Assembly (NCBI RefSeq): GCF_032362555.1
Contig: NC_083513.1
Coordinates: forward strand, 5,766,001-5,830,000
Reading direction: 5' to 3'
DNA from: Amyelois transitella
Lineage: Eukaryota; Arthropoda; Insecta; Lepidoptera; Pyralidae
DNA: 64,000 nucleotides
Part shown: positions 1 to 15,100 of the stretch, one piece after another
Position numbering within the stretch: position 1 is the first letter of the stretch
Layout: every line of letters starts with the position of its first letter
Made by a program: the position numbers and the translations under genes
Notes under the pieces: model-generated
What the model saw: the letters and a program-made list of their open reading frames with translations, nothing else
Databases searched by the model: none
What the model was told of the DNA's origin: nothing

Positions 1-3000
1 ACCGACCAACCTCTGGCCGTCCTCGTGCGGGGATCTGACATAAAACATGACGTATCCTATGATGTAGTTGTACAAAGCGAACGCGGCTTGTTGCGGCAAT
101 CGTGGTATGAAGCGAATTAAATGCCGTAACAGTTTGAACATCTCGTCTTGGTGGTCTCGAGTGAGGCGCTCGAGTACATGGCGGAGAAACAGGGCGGAGT
201 CTTCTACGAGACAGCCCCATATAACCTAAAGAAGAAATTCTTTATAATTAACCTGCAAGAGTTATCGTTTGGTGATTGATTAACTTACTTAATGGGCGAA
301 GTGTTTTATAAGATATGTAAATCGATAAATAACATACATACATACATACATATCATCACGTCTATATCCCTTACGGGGTAGACAGAGCCAACAGTCTTGA
401 AAAGACTGAAAGGCCACGTTCAGCTATTTGGCTTAATGATAGAATTGAGATTCAATTAGTGACAGGTTGCTAGCCTGTCGCCTAAAAAAGAATCCTAAGT
501 TTGTAAGCCTATCCCTTAGTCGCCTTTTACGACATCCATGGGAAAGAGATGGAGTGGTCCTATTCTTTTTTGTATTGGTGCCGGGAACCACACGGCGATA
601 AATAATCAAATGCGAAATCGAATAACATAGTGACCAGGCCATATTATATCATCTTTTAGGCTAAATGCAATTCATTGGGAAATGCGGCGTGGAAACTGAT
701 AGATATTATTACAAATGAAGGAATGAATATTAACCTGATAAGCCACTTCATAGACGGAACATCCATCTTGTGAGACAGCGGCGTCGTCTAACAAAGCGAC
801 AATTTCCGCGACCGCGGAACACAGAGTAGACGGAAACAGAGCCGAAGCCACTTGCGTGTGGTGAGAGCCCCGCACTCCTTCTACTAACTCTTCATCGGCC
901 GGTGCTACAATAGAAAGATAATTAACTTATTTCAATTTAGTTTAGGGAAGGTTGAATTATATTAATAAATAAGAAAATAATAACTAGAAACAGAGCAAAA
1001 TTATGAGGTTGTCCTCTCAAATAGTCCCTATAGGTACCTAAAAAGTGCAGATTTTGTAAATACTACATGTCGTTTTTATACGTGACAGGACCACCACGCT
1101 CTGATTATTATATTTTTTCTTGAAAAACTCTCTATACATAATCATCATCATTTATACCCCGTAACGTTCTTACATCCCAGACAATATTGGATTCAAATGG
1201 ACTAATCTTACGTTCAATATGATCATCAGCCGCATGGTCGAGTGCTGGTTCGCGCGCGGCCTGCCGTGTGAGAGGGATGGTGGTAATGAGGAAGCTCTCT
1301 CTTTCCGCCCGTTTCTTGTCGTTGCGTTGCTGTAATGCGCGCTTTATAGCTTCCGTCTGCTGTTTCTTGCGAGTTTTTGTCGCTGTTACTAGTGAACGCT
1401 GAAAGAGATTATTAATTGTTATACAAAGCTTGAAAGTAACATATTCGAAGTATTTGCGCACAATAACAATTATAATATTACCAAAAGTAATATTAAAAAA
1501 TTCTTTGCGGTGCCCGCAAATACTTACATGCCTCTCTTGATTCAGAGTCATCTCCATGTCTTTATCTTTAACCTGAAAGAAAACGAGTTGAAACCAGTTC
1601 AGACAGTGTTTGGGGATTGTTGTTAAATGTTAAACCAATGTTAGTTAAACTTCGTTTAATAATGTTATTTAAGTGCATTTTCTACAACATGCATATGTTC
1701 CTACATATGCATGTTGTAGAAAATGCACTAAAATTAGTAAAAGAGGTAGATTAAGACACAGGACAGCTCGGTGACGATACAAGTGTTCGGTTACACTTTG
1801 TATTTGTGAACACTGTGCCATTTACTAACTTAAAATACATTATTAAAAAGTGTTAATATTATTTCAGTATTTTTTTTTAATATGCAGCAGTATTACTTAA
1901 TGCTGTAGATTTCAAATTATTGGAATCGTTTTATGTAGCTGAATATTGAACTAACCTGCGGGCTCCAAGGTGGGTCAACGACCGCCAGCGACTCGATGCC
2001 GATCTTCGGCGATGGCAAAGTGAACTCGATTCCAGGAGGAGGAACTTTGAACGTCACTGAAGCGCCTTCTTCCATACGGGGCCATACTTGGTACCGCAGC
2101 TTCCACATCACTTGGAAGCGGAGAATAGCATTGATTCTGCAGGTATAAGATATATGAGTGTAAATAAATATTGTTTGTTTCCTTTAATACGAACAATTTA
2201 CTAATGATATAGGCATAAAGTTTATCGATGATTAAACATCCACTAATCATAGATGTCGCTAGAGGGCATCGTTTTATCTGTGTAAATGGTTTTATTCAAT
2301 TATACCACCAAGCATCGTGTTGGTAAAAATGGAATTTGGACGATAAGTTCAAATTCATTTCTGAACTTAGTAATTCAAAAGTATTGATATGTGTGAAGTC
2401 GGTATAAGTAAAAACTGACCTGAGTTCCGGCTGAGCATGCTTAAGATCGTTGTGCATAATGCTAGCGGCAGTATGAGGCGCCTTCACCGCGCATAGAATG
2501 AAGAGTGCGGCTGCACATGCGCTTAGTTCCCGATCGGGCTCCAATAGCAGTTGCCACGCCACTGGCGCACTCTCAGAGAATAGCTCTTCACTCATTATAG
2601 TGGCTCCTTTGATGAGTGTAGCGAGGGGCGCGTGGTAGGCGTCGCGGACCTGAAACAGAGATCGAACTGAACTTCCAGGCTCGCGTTTTTATCAACAAGC
2701 CTTAAATCTGTTGTGGGAGCGATTATAAAGCTCGACCGCCACCTCTTTTTATTCGCGCTGTGTTCAGACTGGTTGCATGTGACGCTATTAAATGTCGCCA
2801 CAGACTCTTCGCTGCTTTTGATTGAGCGATTTATAACACAGATTGTGTCAGCCTTGAAGTAAGTTCGAGACTTGTGTTATGAGATACTAACTCAACGATA
2901 CTATATTTTATAATAAATACTTATACAGATAAACATCCAAGCCTCTATCACTGCCTGATGGATCCTGCTATAACAGTACCCCGGCACGAGTAACCCACCT

Positions 3001-3152
3001 GGCCTTTAAGATACTTGAGAATGGCGGGCGGGTCGGGCGGCGGGTGCGGCATGGCGGCGGGGCGCGCGGGCGGCGGCTCGTGCGGCGGCGCGGACTCCCC
3101 GCCCGCCGCGCGGAACGCCAGCCCCGCGCTCTCGATCACGGACCGGTCGATC
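1..3152 (-). CDS. unc80: unc80 exons 35-41 (residues about 1724-2139, edge of window)
   Basis: Exons 3152-2999, 2649-2420, 2136-1956, 1572-1528, 1398-1158, 904-735 and 225-1 (open at the edge). Exon 35 is GC-rich and proline-rich (PPARPAAMPHPPPDPPAI) and ends LKYLKGQ. Exon 36 encodes ELSACAAALFILCAVKAPH and exon 37 KLRYQVWPRMEEG followed by PPGIEFTLPSP and DPPWSPQ, nearly invariant in UNC80. Exon 38 is only 45 nt. Exon 39 has AERESFLITTIPLTRQA. Exon 40 has STLCSAVAEIVALLDD. Exon 41 has EDSALFLRHVLERLTRDHQD, reading off the left edge in frame. Confidence 0.94.
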
Positions 3153-6100
3153 CTGGGAATTGTACAAAAATAATAGGAGAGCAAGGCTTTCGATTCCCAA
3201 GGGTAAAGGGCGCGAAGAAGTGGGAACTGTAGCTCGTTTAACAGGTGCCGCCATATACTAGAGCGTTTCATGCCGACACGATAGGCCTTTAAGGCAAGAT
3301 GACTGATGATGATGACACGATAAGATGCTCGCGAGATTGCATTGCAAGAGGAGCGTCGATTCCAAATTATAATGATAAATGACAAATACAAATGCACGAA
3401 TAGCTTTAAAAATCAATTGTTAAAAATTTTCATCATAATTATTTATTTATTTTTCATTTAGGGAATAACAAGCCGAGTAAATACATAACAATGTAAGTTT
3501 ATAACTTGGGCAGAAGAAGTCTTTGATGTGGTCTCCATTTCTTTTACGACATGCACGGGAAAGTGTCAGAAAAAACATAGCACAGATCATTGTATTTTGT
3601 TACAAACAAAATGATTATGTGGGTTTAAAAAATATGTTGTAAATCTCACCTATCAGTGGCGTGTTCAGAAGACTTGCGCGGTCGTCGGCCGCGTCGTGCT
3701 CCTCCCGAACCATCGTCTGTACATTGCGTGTTTGCCTCTGGACCAAATTTCTCACCGTATATCTACAAAAAAAAATTACAAATTCTATTAGTCCGGTGTG
3801 TAAATTTCATAAATAGAATGACACCGTTTATTAAAAAAATATTAGTTTTGCGTTCACACAACTTGTAGATACACAATTGCTATTCGCTGTCAACTTTACG
3901 TTTAGGCTTCTCGTGACAGAAATGGGTTTTGGCTTTGCGAGAAACATACCTACGTCTTGTTTGTAGTTAGCCTGTAACGAGGTAAATATAACGACTACCG
4001 GCCATGAATCGGTTTATTAGTATAAAGTGTCAAACAATGTATACCTACAGGATCTATTAATCTAACATTCTACTAAAGACTAACCTTTTGAACAGATTTC
4101 ATGAGCCTGCCACTGGCTCGCATATTGCGTCGGAAGCAATATGGATGACAGAAGTTTTGGTGGCAGCACACGTAGTTAAACGAGTTCAAGAATTTCACCA
4201 TCACCTTGAAAATACAAGAAAAAGTTTAGTTTCTGTCTTAAATAAAAAGTACCTAATATGAATTAAATTTTGGATGGAGAGGATTTGAAGAATATGTACA
4301 TATATTGCATGGGTATAATGTTAGATCTTGTGTCGAATCGAATGTGAAAACATCAATTTTTTTGTCGGAAATTGGGATAGTAAATGTGTTTACTTATACA
4401 ATATATGTATATATATTTAAGAGAAAGATATAGTTACTTTGAGCCAGGGATATCCTTTATTAGGATCCGGCGGGTCGGTGGAGTTGCTGTCAGGGCTGTC
4501 TGGCGGGTGGTCGTGGTCGTCTGACAGAACGCCAGGGCTTTCTTCACCGCCGCTGTCCACTTCGTTAGGCATTATCACTGTGCCGCCTGAAATTTTGTTG
4601 AGTGATAAAAATCTACGCTCCACAGCATATAAGTTTGCTTGTAACTGAGAAACATAATGGAAAATACTAAGCAGAATTGTACCAAACTTGTTTATCAGCT
4701 ATATAATTAGTAGCGAATCTGACGACATATGAAAACAGTACAATAATAAACAATGAGGAGGAATAAATATTTTTTTTTTACTTACAGTATGAAATAATAT
4801 TGTAGTTACCTGCAGCAGGGTAGACTTCAGAGGTATCACTTCTGTCTGATAATGATGACACTTTTCTTCGACTTTGTATCGAATCTGATCTCCTAGTCAC
4901 AACTGCCAAGCAGAAAAAATATGCTTTGTCAATAATAAATATTACAACTATTATGTACATTTTTAATTGAAGGCCAAACAAATGAGTAAGAAACATACAG
5001 TTGAAGAGATATTCTCTCTCTTCAAAGCATGCTGCCGATTGCATTCTAAAATTTGGGGTAAAACGTCAGTATATTTAACTTGTGAATGACACCCAATATT
5101 TGACAAATACACCTTACTTTTTATTGTTTCTTTTGATTTGTGTATCAAAGTAATATCCTAAGATAAATTCACTATTAAAAGTCAACTTACACTCTTCCAC
5201 ATCTCTAGTGTCTTTCTGTCTTAGTTTGATAGATCTTCGTTTTATTGAGCCGTAAGCTGTATGAGTTTGTTGTGTGTTCCGTCGGTGCATCCCGGCCTTG
5301 TTGCGACCTCCTAAACGACCTTTTTTGTCATCTGCTGATGTTGGTACTGCATCTGCTAACTGTTGTATAGAATAATAAAAACAAATCATAAAATAAAAAA
5401 TAAGACAGGTGGTAGTATAAATTTTTTGTTAATTATAATTGTTTTAAATTACAAAGTATCACTAACAACCTGCTTTGGAAAAAAGCAATAGGTACTATAT
5501 ACTCAAGTATTTAGGAGTAGTTTATAAATTGATATAATATTATGGTATGAAGTTATAAACAAAAGCTTACTGTAGCGTTGCTCCCTCCAGACACATTCTC
5601 CGGTTCGTGAATAACGAAAGAAATCTTCCTCTCGGTCTCCGCACCAGCAATCGATTGCAAGCTTTGTGCTGAAGCCTGAGAATGTCCCATACTCGACAGA
5701 GCCATACTCCATCGACGGTTCGCTTCCCTGTACCACATATCAATCCCATATCAAAACTTCAATGTAAATAAATGAGGCCATTTTCTCTGTAGCTAAAGTA
5801 GGTTCGGTAGCCTCTATTTATTTTTCTATAATTCCAAATTCAGTCTGTTTACTTCGGAGTGCATGCCAATGTAGCAAAAGCAAATATTTACTTTTTATAC
5901 TAAAATTCCATCTAAACTATTTGTTGCACTTAAGAAAACTATTATAAATTTTGACAATTGATAAAGTGTAACCGAGAAAACTTTTAATTTTTGGTGTAGT
6001 TATCTTCATATCTTTTAGTCGTTAGCAAAAATAAGGTGGGTAATTTTTACATCATTCCATGCAGTTTAAATGCGCTTATGCACTTTCTTTACTTAGTTTA

Positions 6101-9100
6101 CTGTATTTATATAAGTAGAGACGGCCATATTTGAGTGGACAGACGTATTAACTTAGGTTTTGTGGTTACACAAGTTTCTTATGAATAACAAACATATGGA
6201 TGAAAAATTATTACCGCACAAAAGCTATGAAACTACGTCTGTAGGCCCTAGGTGCCAATATATTCAAGAGGTGAGTAAAACCGCTAGAAAGTATCAATTT
6301 TCCAAGTGCGTTTGCACGTATGTTAAAGGTGTACATCGTTCGACATTATGTACATTCTATTTACGCATGCGCGCTTAGTGCTGAATGCAAGGAAACATGC
6401 ATTATTTCTTAGAACACATACTCGACTGGCATTAATGTGTGTTGACTGCTAAGAGCCCTGTTAAAATAAAAACTTCGTCAAAATATGCACTCTTTAACAC
6501 ATCATTTCAAACGAACGGAACATAAGGAACTCACTTATTCTTACACAACAAACGTCGTTTTTCCATCCATCTTCGCATAACATGATAACAAAAAATAATC
6601 AATTTACACCGAACATATAGGACACTACTTACCAAACACACAAAATATTTCAAGTAAAAATAGTACCTGTAGACCCGATCCCAAGGGCCTCTTTCCTTAA
6701 GCGAAGAACGGCAAGATTTTGGAATGTTCTGGTAGGTTTCTCTTAAAAAAGCGGTGATTTCAAAAAGCAGGATGCAGGCAACGAGCCTGAGTGCCCGCGG
6801 GCAATCAGCGCCAATCGGCTTGCCAGGCAGGCGGATACTGGCTGTGATCAAAAAGGTATTAAAAAATTTACAAAATATTTGAGTAAAAAATATTAAAGAG
6901 CAATAATCTTAAGGCTAATGAGGGCGCAATTGGAAATTTAAATGAACCACCTATTTTACATACCCTTTCTGTACTAGTCAATGGAATTATTTTGTTATTT
7001 TGACTTCTAAAATCAGTTTATTCAATTCATTTCTCTCAATCTAAATCTCAATTCTCTCATCAAGCTAAAAAGCTGAATGAAGTCCTTGTTCACAAGTTAC
7101 TTGTTTCTTTCTCACCTTCATCGAGAAAGTCCTCCTCTTCATCCTGCTGCAACAGTTCCCGCTGCCCTTCGGGGTCATTGACCAGGTTCACAACTGTATC
7201 GATGTGTTTCTTGTCTTCTATCAACATATCTTCCAGTCTGTTGCCAATGGCCTGTTGACGATAATTTTTATTTCAATTTATTGCAATGGTTTGCGCATTT
7301 TAAGAGGACAGAAGGAAGACTGATTTTTGATGATAAAACTGACCTATGGTTACTTTAAGGGACCACATTGACTATCTCTTTAAAAAAGAATTTATTTATT
7401 AATATATTTTGGTTTGTGTGATAAGCATGGGTGGATAGGAAAACGCTCAATTGTAAAAATTAATAAGCGAAGAAAACAAAAGCGAGCTGGTTGAAGGATA
7501 GTAGCAATATATTTGTTACTCACCTCAGCCCATTGGTAGAACAGTTTAGCGGCTAATCGTTGTCGGAGTTGAGGGCTTGATGGCACTAAAAAGGAAGATA
7601 AATATCATAACAGGAAAATTAAGATTTAATCGTTTTAGAAATATAACAGTGACTGTTACTTACTGGCATTTTTAGCTATGTTTGATTTGAGCCAATATGG
7701 CCACTGTCCTTTATTGCAGTTATGGACGAGATAAGCACATTCCAGTAGAATGGCAGCACGTCCTACGACTACTGTGTTGGGCTGAAAATAATGAAATATG
7801 CTGTTAATTCAACGTTAAGTTATTCGACAATTCGTTATTACAAATCCAGGAATCAACTACCGAGGGGCGTCTATCGTCTTCTCTCCGCTATTTCAAAGTG
7901 TATGGGAAAATCGAATGGTGAGGCCCAAAGTCTAAAAACACTATCAGACACAAGCGAAGATGACACAGAAATATAAAATAGTAGGGTCGAAGAGTATCAC
8001 ACTTAAAGAAACTTACTAAATCAAGTAAAGCAGCCATGAACAGAGCGTCAGGGGTGGCTCCGGGCTGGGTGGCGTCCAGCAGGAAGTTGAACCTGGCGAG
8101 GCCGGCGTACAGCGGCGCGGCGGCCACTAAGCGTCTGCGCTTGAGCACCACCACTTCTGATTCCCCTCCACCGGATCCGCCTTCTGCAGACCCTCGGCGT
8201 GACATATCTAGGGATTCAAATAAGTAACAGTTCGTTTTTTAAAAATTCATTATGAAAATCTCTTATTTCTGATTCCGTAAAGTTTTTCGGAAAATCTATT
8301 AGAAACACTATTCTACGTTAATAATTTTGATTCACTAAGTCAGTGAACATGAGTTTTATAAAAATGTATACTTACATCCGCCACTAGTCTCTTCTATACT
8401 TCCGTCACGTTTTTTCCCCATTTTTCTCAAGCCAAATCTATTCAACCTATCTTCAACACGTTTCCTTGCTCTGAAAATAAAAATATTATCATTCTATGCC
8501 TTAATTTAAAATTAATCAAATATTTATGTAGCTATGCATTTCTATAGAAATTGGACACGATTTAGGGCTTATGTGCATGCTTCCCGATATTTATAAAGAT
8601 TGTTCTGAACACGAGGAATGTCCTCGTCCGGCACTGAACCCGTACCTGTTGAGCGTGTAGCCGACGCGTCGCTTGACATGCACGGGCCTGCTCGGGTGGT
8701 GGTGCGTGTGGTGCGGCCTCGCCAGCGACGCCATACTTCCGGAAATGGGTAAAGATTCTCCTGAACCGCAACCGTTGCGGATCAGCGATTGCGAAGATGG
8801 CTTTTGGCGGAACCAATTCACTATGAAACGTTAAGCTGTTAAATTATTTTATTAAAAACTTAATATTAACAACGATAATTTATTTTAATTTCAGTTGTAA
8901 TATTTTAAAATATTGCCAAAAATAACGATGTCAGAAGACCATGCAGATTGGTAAAGCAAGAAATAATGTTTGTGTGCCAAAGGGCTTAAGTTGGTAATAC
9001 GATACATTCAGGTGAGAAACAGAGAGAAACTAACTGATTCATCAACCACAGATGTAAAAGGTTGATTAAATTAATGAAGTTATTGACTCAGAGTAAGATA

Positions 9101-12100
9101 TATTGTGGTGAGCAGATATATTGCTGATTTATGCCAAAGACGAAACAATACCTAAAGATAAGAAAGAGATAGAATTGTGTTTAAATGAGTGGAAAAATAA
9201 AATACAACAAAAGATTAACATATGCTTACCAATACCACTGATGTGAAATTTTGAAGGTATCGATTTAGAGTGAGAAATATTGTGGTGCGGTGTTATATCA
9301 GCCGATGCCACTGATGGTATAGTCCGTTCGGATTGGCGAGGCGTGAGTTGGTAGCGGCGCGTGCGCACTGATAGAGGTGATTGGCTCGCTGATTCGTCGC
9401 CGCCTTCAGTTTCTAGAAGGCTCTAGAAGGAAATTATACTGTTATATGGACTGTTTTAAGCATAATTAATTATACTTGTTCTAAAAACCAAAAATTGTAA
9501 AATATTTTCTGGGTAACGTTCGTTTTGACGCTAACAGATTTTCTACGGTGAAAAAATCGGCATATTCAGGCGAATAAACCATGATTAAAGCTAGGACGGC
9601 TGATGTTTACAGATAGAGCGTTAGGCGGTAGTAACTCCAAGTAATTATCTGACTGCCCTACTCCTAAGAAAATGGGCAAATGCCAATACCAGACTTGCTC
9701 AGCGAGGACTCAACTAGGATAAATCCCAGGAAGATGAAGACTTACGTGAGCCCCAGTAGACGAGGTGCTTCTTTTCTTGAAGGTGAACTTTTTATGGCTT
9801 CTATCATCAGCGGCGCAACCAGAGTCGGCGCCTGTATCTGACCCGCGTTCATCGTCGGTTGTTCGAGGTATATGCCTGTACAATAAAAAAAACAATAATA
9901 TTTTTTGAAATGCCGCAAACTGACATTTTTATATATGTATGTATGTTAAGACATGTGTTCAGATTATGTACGTGTGTGTAATTAAGGTGAATATCACGCG
10001 GCTCCTTACACGTAATTCAAGAGAATTCCAGGTGCAGTGTTTATGATAACCAACATATTTATGGTTGCTAAGTAGTGAGTCACATATTCATAGTAATGTT
10101 ACCTTATAACTCTAGTGGTCTGCATATTAGACTCTTTCTGTTGACTATCAGGCCTCTCGGCGGTATCAAGCAGTGCGCTGAAGGCCACCAACCGGAACTG
10201 ACCTCCGTGGGCTTCTTTCACGTAGCTCAAAAGCATGCGGACTTCCATGTAAAGTGCCTATGGTGATAAACACATGGTCAAAAGGAATGGAAGGTATCAT
10301 ATAATTTGTACGGTACAAATTTAATCAGAATTTTGTAAACTCCACCTGATTGATATGACTTATCTTAAATCTTACGTTTTACCCTTTGATCACATAACGA
10401 ACCTACATGCCAAATTTCAAATATCTAGGTAACGGCTTAGGATGTGCATTGTCTGTCAGTAATGGAAGAGTTTTATCTTATATATAAAATTCTCGTGTCA
10501 CAATGTTTGTCTTCGTACTCCTCCGAAACAGCTTTACCGATTTTAACCAAATTTTGCATGCATATTCAGTAGGTCTGAGAATCGGCTAACATCTATTTTT
10601 CATACTGTTAAGGGCTGTCCACACTTAACATTTTTTTTAACTAGAAATTACTAAAAAGTGATTTATATGGCAAAACAACGTTTGCCGGGACAGCTAGTAT
10701 ACATATATAAATAGATTTATTAGAATGTATATATTACCGAATTATCCAGCATCTTGAGCTCTTTATGCATGAGAGCAAACCGTGTTACCAGCACTCGGAA
10801 TGTGGACTCTATGATAAAGGTCTCGATGGCTCGGTTTGAGTTGGCGCCTTGGTTGGCCCCGAAGTTAGTAGCGTATGCGGCTTGTAAGTGGCTGATGTCT
10901 GGCGATTTGGCGGTGTTGCGTTTTTGTTGATCTAAAATAGGATCTTTTTCTCAAAATTATCATTCATATTAGCATCCATTATCATCTAGAGCTAGACGGA
11001 ACTTTAAAGTATCGTATCTCGTGGAAATACATAATCTTATGAAATAGCATATGCTAAATAATATGAATGTATGTATATCGAGTAATGCGCATTTCCTTAT
11101 GGGATTATGTGAACTTCATTGCAATGATTAATAAAATGTCATTGTCTACGATAACTGATTAAAATAAAGAAGTACGTTGTCATCCCTAAATAAAAGTAGC
11201 AAACAATACTTACTCATAGGCGAGACCAAAGAAGTAGGCTCCACACAGAACCCGATGGTCGCGTGGAGATTATCTAGCACTTCTCTTATAGGTGCAAACT
11301 TGGTCATTTCTTTAATACGAATGGTGAACTTCGGTATGTCGGCGGAGCGGAGTTCCCGTAAGGAGTTCCGGGCTTGGACCCGCAGACATTCTGCTTGGGG
11401 ACCTCGCAGAGCTGTTGAGCAGCCGTGGGAACAACCCAGTTGGCGGAGAATTCTAAAACATTAAATAAATAAAAAGTAATGAGGAATTGAAAAAAAATAT
11501 GAAAGTGATCGCACATGGCCGTAATAAAATTATAAAAAGAAAAAAAACGAAAAACGACTAATCGAAAATAAAGTAAGCCCCAAAGAAGTTGCTGACAAAG
11601 TATAAGACCTATCTTCACGTGGATTTAATAGCGAATAAAAAACAAAAGAACTGATATCTAATGCGCCCAAACTTACAAAAATTTTGCTTTAATTTTTTGG
11701 AACAGACGAAAAACTATAAAACAACTGAGAATGTAAAATGCTATATTGTGATGACTGAGAGAGATTGTACATATTTGAAAGATTGCTATTGTATGTAAGT
11801 TCTAATACCTAAGTATTATATGCATGATCATGTAGTATGGGCAGTCCAGATCTTCCTCTTCTCTTTTTTCCTTAGTGCTATCCCCTCCTTCGGCATTTGT
11901 GGATTCTTGGCTTGCGGCACATGGTATTCCAGAATCTCGATCCTGTAAAATTCAATATACCTTATTAGATCAATGAAAAGTTTGCACTAGTCGAGCACAA
12001 ATATTTTGAAGTTGTTGTTGCATTTTTAACCATTTTTTGATGATTGATTGATGATTATATATTTTTCATTTGTTTATACAAAACATAGGTTACACTGAAT

Positions 12101-15100
12101 AAAAAATAAATATGGTGTCACAACCACTAGTTGCGACGTCACATTCACAAGTACTTATTCTATAAATTCAACCAACATAATTTTTATTAACCTTGCTTTC
12201 TTTTTCTTTCCCGAAATCGATAAGGGGTTCAAGTTCAACCGAGCCTGGTCGAGGGTCGTCAACCGATGAATTCTGCCAGTTGTTGTGAACTCCGATCTCC
12301 ATCAAAGTGTCCACCAAGTTTAGCATCACTTCCATCACACGAAGGGTAATGTAGAAGCTGTCCATTACTGAGACTGAGTACACTGCCTGTTAATAAAAAT
12401 AAAAAGTATTATTATTTATATTAAATATAAACCCTGCTTCAAAAGCGACAATAATATCTGTAATACTTTTTTAATATAAGTCCTATTTGCGGAATAATTA
12501 TAATAGAGTTATAAAGTGGCATAGCTCAATTTATGTGGGATGGCAGAAAATACATTTAATATTTCGCTTCAGATTTCATAAAAAAAAAATATTCGATCTG
12601 TCGACTTACTTAGAACTTTGGCTGGTATTTAAAATGTACCTATTGAATTACTAGCATTTTCAGTCTTAGTCTGGCAAACAGTTTTAAGTACATATGTGTT
12701 AGAATAATAAATATTTTTTTATAATATGTTCACCTTAAGAACCACTTGGAAATCAATATCCCCATCTTTGGTGATATAATGTAGTGAACCCGGGGCCTCT
12801 TGTACCTCCTCCACCACATACGTGATGTTGGAATCGGTTTGCGAGCGCGTGAGGCTTGGCTTGCGTTCGGGAGTCGGTATATGTTGAGAACCTTGCATGC
12901 CGACTGAATCCAATTGAGATTCCACTGAGCCCTATAATAAAACAAAATACTCGTAAATATGCATAAAATTAAAAACATAACATACCTAAATCTTAATTGA
13001 TGAACTAAAAGTAATTGAAAGAGATTTATTAAAAAAATATTGTGCTACATAAAATGTTATGCTATATAATAATGAAATACCTGTTGAGTTTTAGACAGGT
13101 AGTCTGGCGAGGGCGTCGGCGTGTGTTCTGTGACGGTTATAATAGGGTTCTTTTTCTTCTGCATATAAGCCGGCATGGTACCCGAATGGCCATGGGTTCG
13201 CTCTGTCTTTACCTCTCCAATGTATCTAAAATAATTTGTTTAATAATGCATGTTTATTACATATCTATAATAAGAATAAGGTCCAAACAAAAAGTAAAAT
13301 TTATAATATAAACATTTAAAGAAATTTTTTTCATGATACTTTTTCTAATTATTAAGATAATATTTTTAAGTAAATCTGTACGGACCTTAATATTATAATG
13401 TGTTTTTTACTAGCTATAACTGAAAAAAGACTATATAAATGTGCTTTATGAAAACGATTTCTAGTATCTATAACTATTGTTATTGATTTTTGAATAATAA
13501 ATATGACCGAAAATTTTATCAATAATCATCTAAATTATTTCGTTTTCAGGAAAGGTGCATATTATTTATATTTCAAACTTATACTGTACATATTTATAGT
13601 GATTTAATTTGACTTCATGCTTATTGTGAGCTTATTTTAATATTTTAGTATTTATTTTTTATAATTATAAAATATTCTTTCAAAGCCTCTTCCTTCTCAA
13701 AGACACGAAGTGAAAGAATATTTAGTACATTTCGTATTATAATGTCTACTACATGCTACGAGTATTTATGGATATTATACGTTATTAATATAGTATGATG
13801 TCTACAAATATTACCGCTTAGTTTATGAGTGGCAGTAGATATACAGCAGTAATAGCATCTTACCTTTACAGTTTAAAGCTTATTCAACTTTAAGCATAAT
13901 TTGCCCGCTTACCTAACTACAGTAAATTATTATTTTACGTGAATGTTATTTGTGCGTGCATACAATCACTTTGATTTGTGCTTTATGTGTAAATCTGTGC
14001 TTTATTTCATCAAAGTAATTGATTTCACTTTTCAAAGCGCATTTAAGGCGATGCATAAATATCTTAATTGCAGCTTAAAAATTTACTAAATGCATAATAT
14101 TGGAGTTAGTAGTAAAATTATGCACGATAATTGCGCAACAACGCCTGCATCTAACGGTACTAAGCGACTAGTTTCACTGGAATATTCTGTAAACTTACCC
14201 ATTAGAGGCTATCTCATCAATCAAACAGCTACCGACAGACCGTTTGTCCATAACATTAGTACGGGATTAAGCGTTAACAAAATGGGAGAAAGAGAAAAAT
14301 ACATTTTTTAAACAGGAATTATCACCCGCGTGTCCATGCTGTGTTATGATATGAAGAAAAATTTAAAGTGATGTCTAAACAGCATAAAGAGAGGATTCCT
14401 AATACTGATTTAGTATCAATAAATTTGCCGAAAGAAATGTATCAAAAATTATTATAGCTGTTAGGTAGATAGATCAAATAAGGCTAGTGCTATTACTAAT
14501 TAAAACTCTGAGAACGTAATAAAAGTATTATATTTATACGAAATAAATTACGATAGCGATATAAAATATGAAATAAAGGAAAAATAAATCTAAGATGTAC
14601 TATGACATAAAAATACAAGGAAAAATTGTAAGGAACGTACCTGAGACTTGGCATACTTTTTCCCTTTATCAAATTACAAGTCAATAAATCTCCTGTGAGC
14701 CTGGGAGCCAAGGGCGGGAAATTACTGCCCAATGCTGAGTTAGGCCTGTCATCTGCGTTATCAAGACTGCGATGGTAATCCTGAAAAAGAAAATGTGTCA
14801 AAAAAGTCCTCAACCAAATAATAGCAATCTAAACATCTAAAAAAAAATAATATCTACAGATAGCATTCTTACTGCAGTGTGGAATGAAAATTTATGGTCG
14901 TCTTGTCCAATCTTCTCTAACGCTTTTTCTGATTTCGAGAGCAATTTCGTTTCGACAAATGCTTTTAGGTCGGCCATTTTCATTTTTCGTTTTATTTTTT
15001 CACTTGACCGTCTTGTCATAGTAGAATCTTCTTCAATCTTAGGCGAGGGTGGGAAGGGAATTTCGGCTAAAGGCGAGATATCTTTGGGTTCCGGGACTTC

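Noticed and set aside
433..642. Short minus-strand open frame
   Set aside because: It lies within the (TATG)-tailed SINE; similar frames occur in other copies by chance.
3044..3232. Plus-strand open frame rich in Arg and Gly
   Set aside because: It is the antisense shadow of the GC-rich unc80 exon 35.
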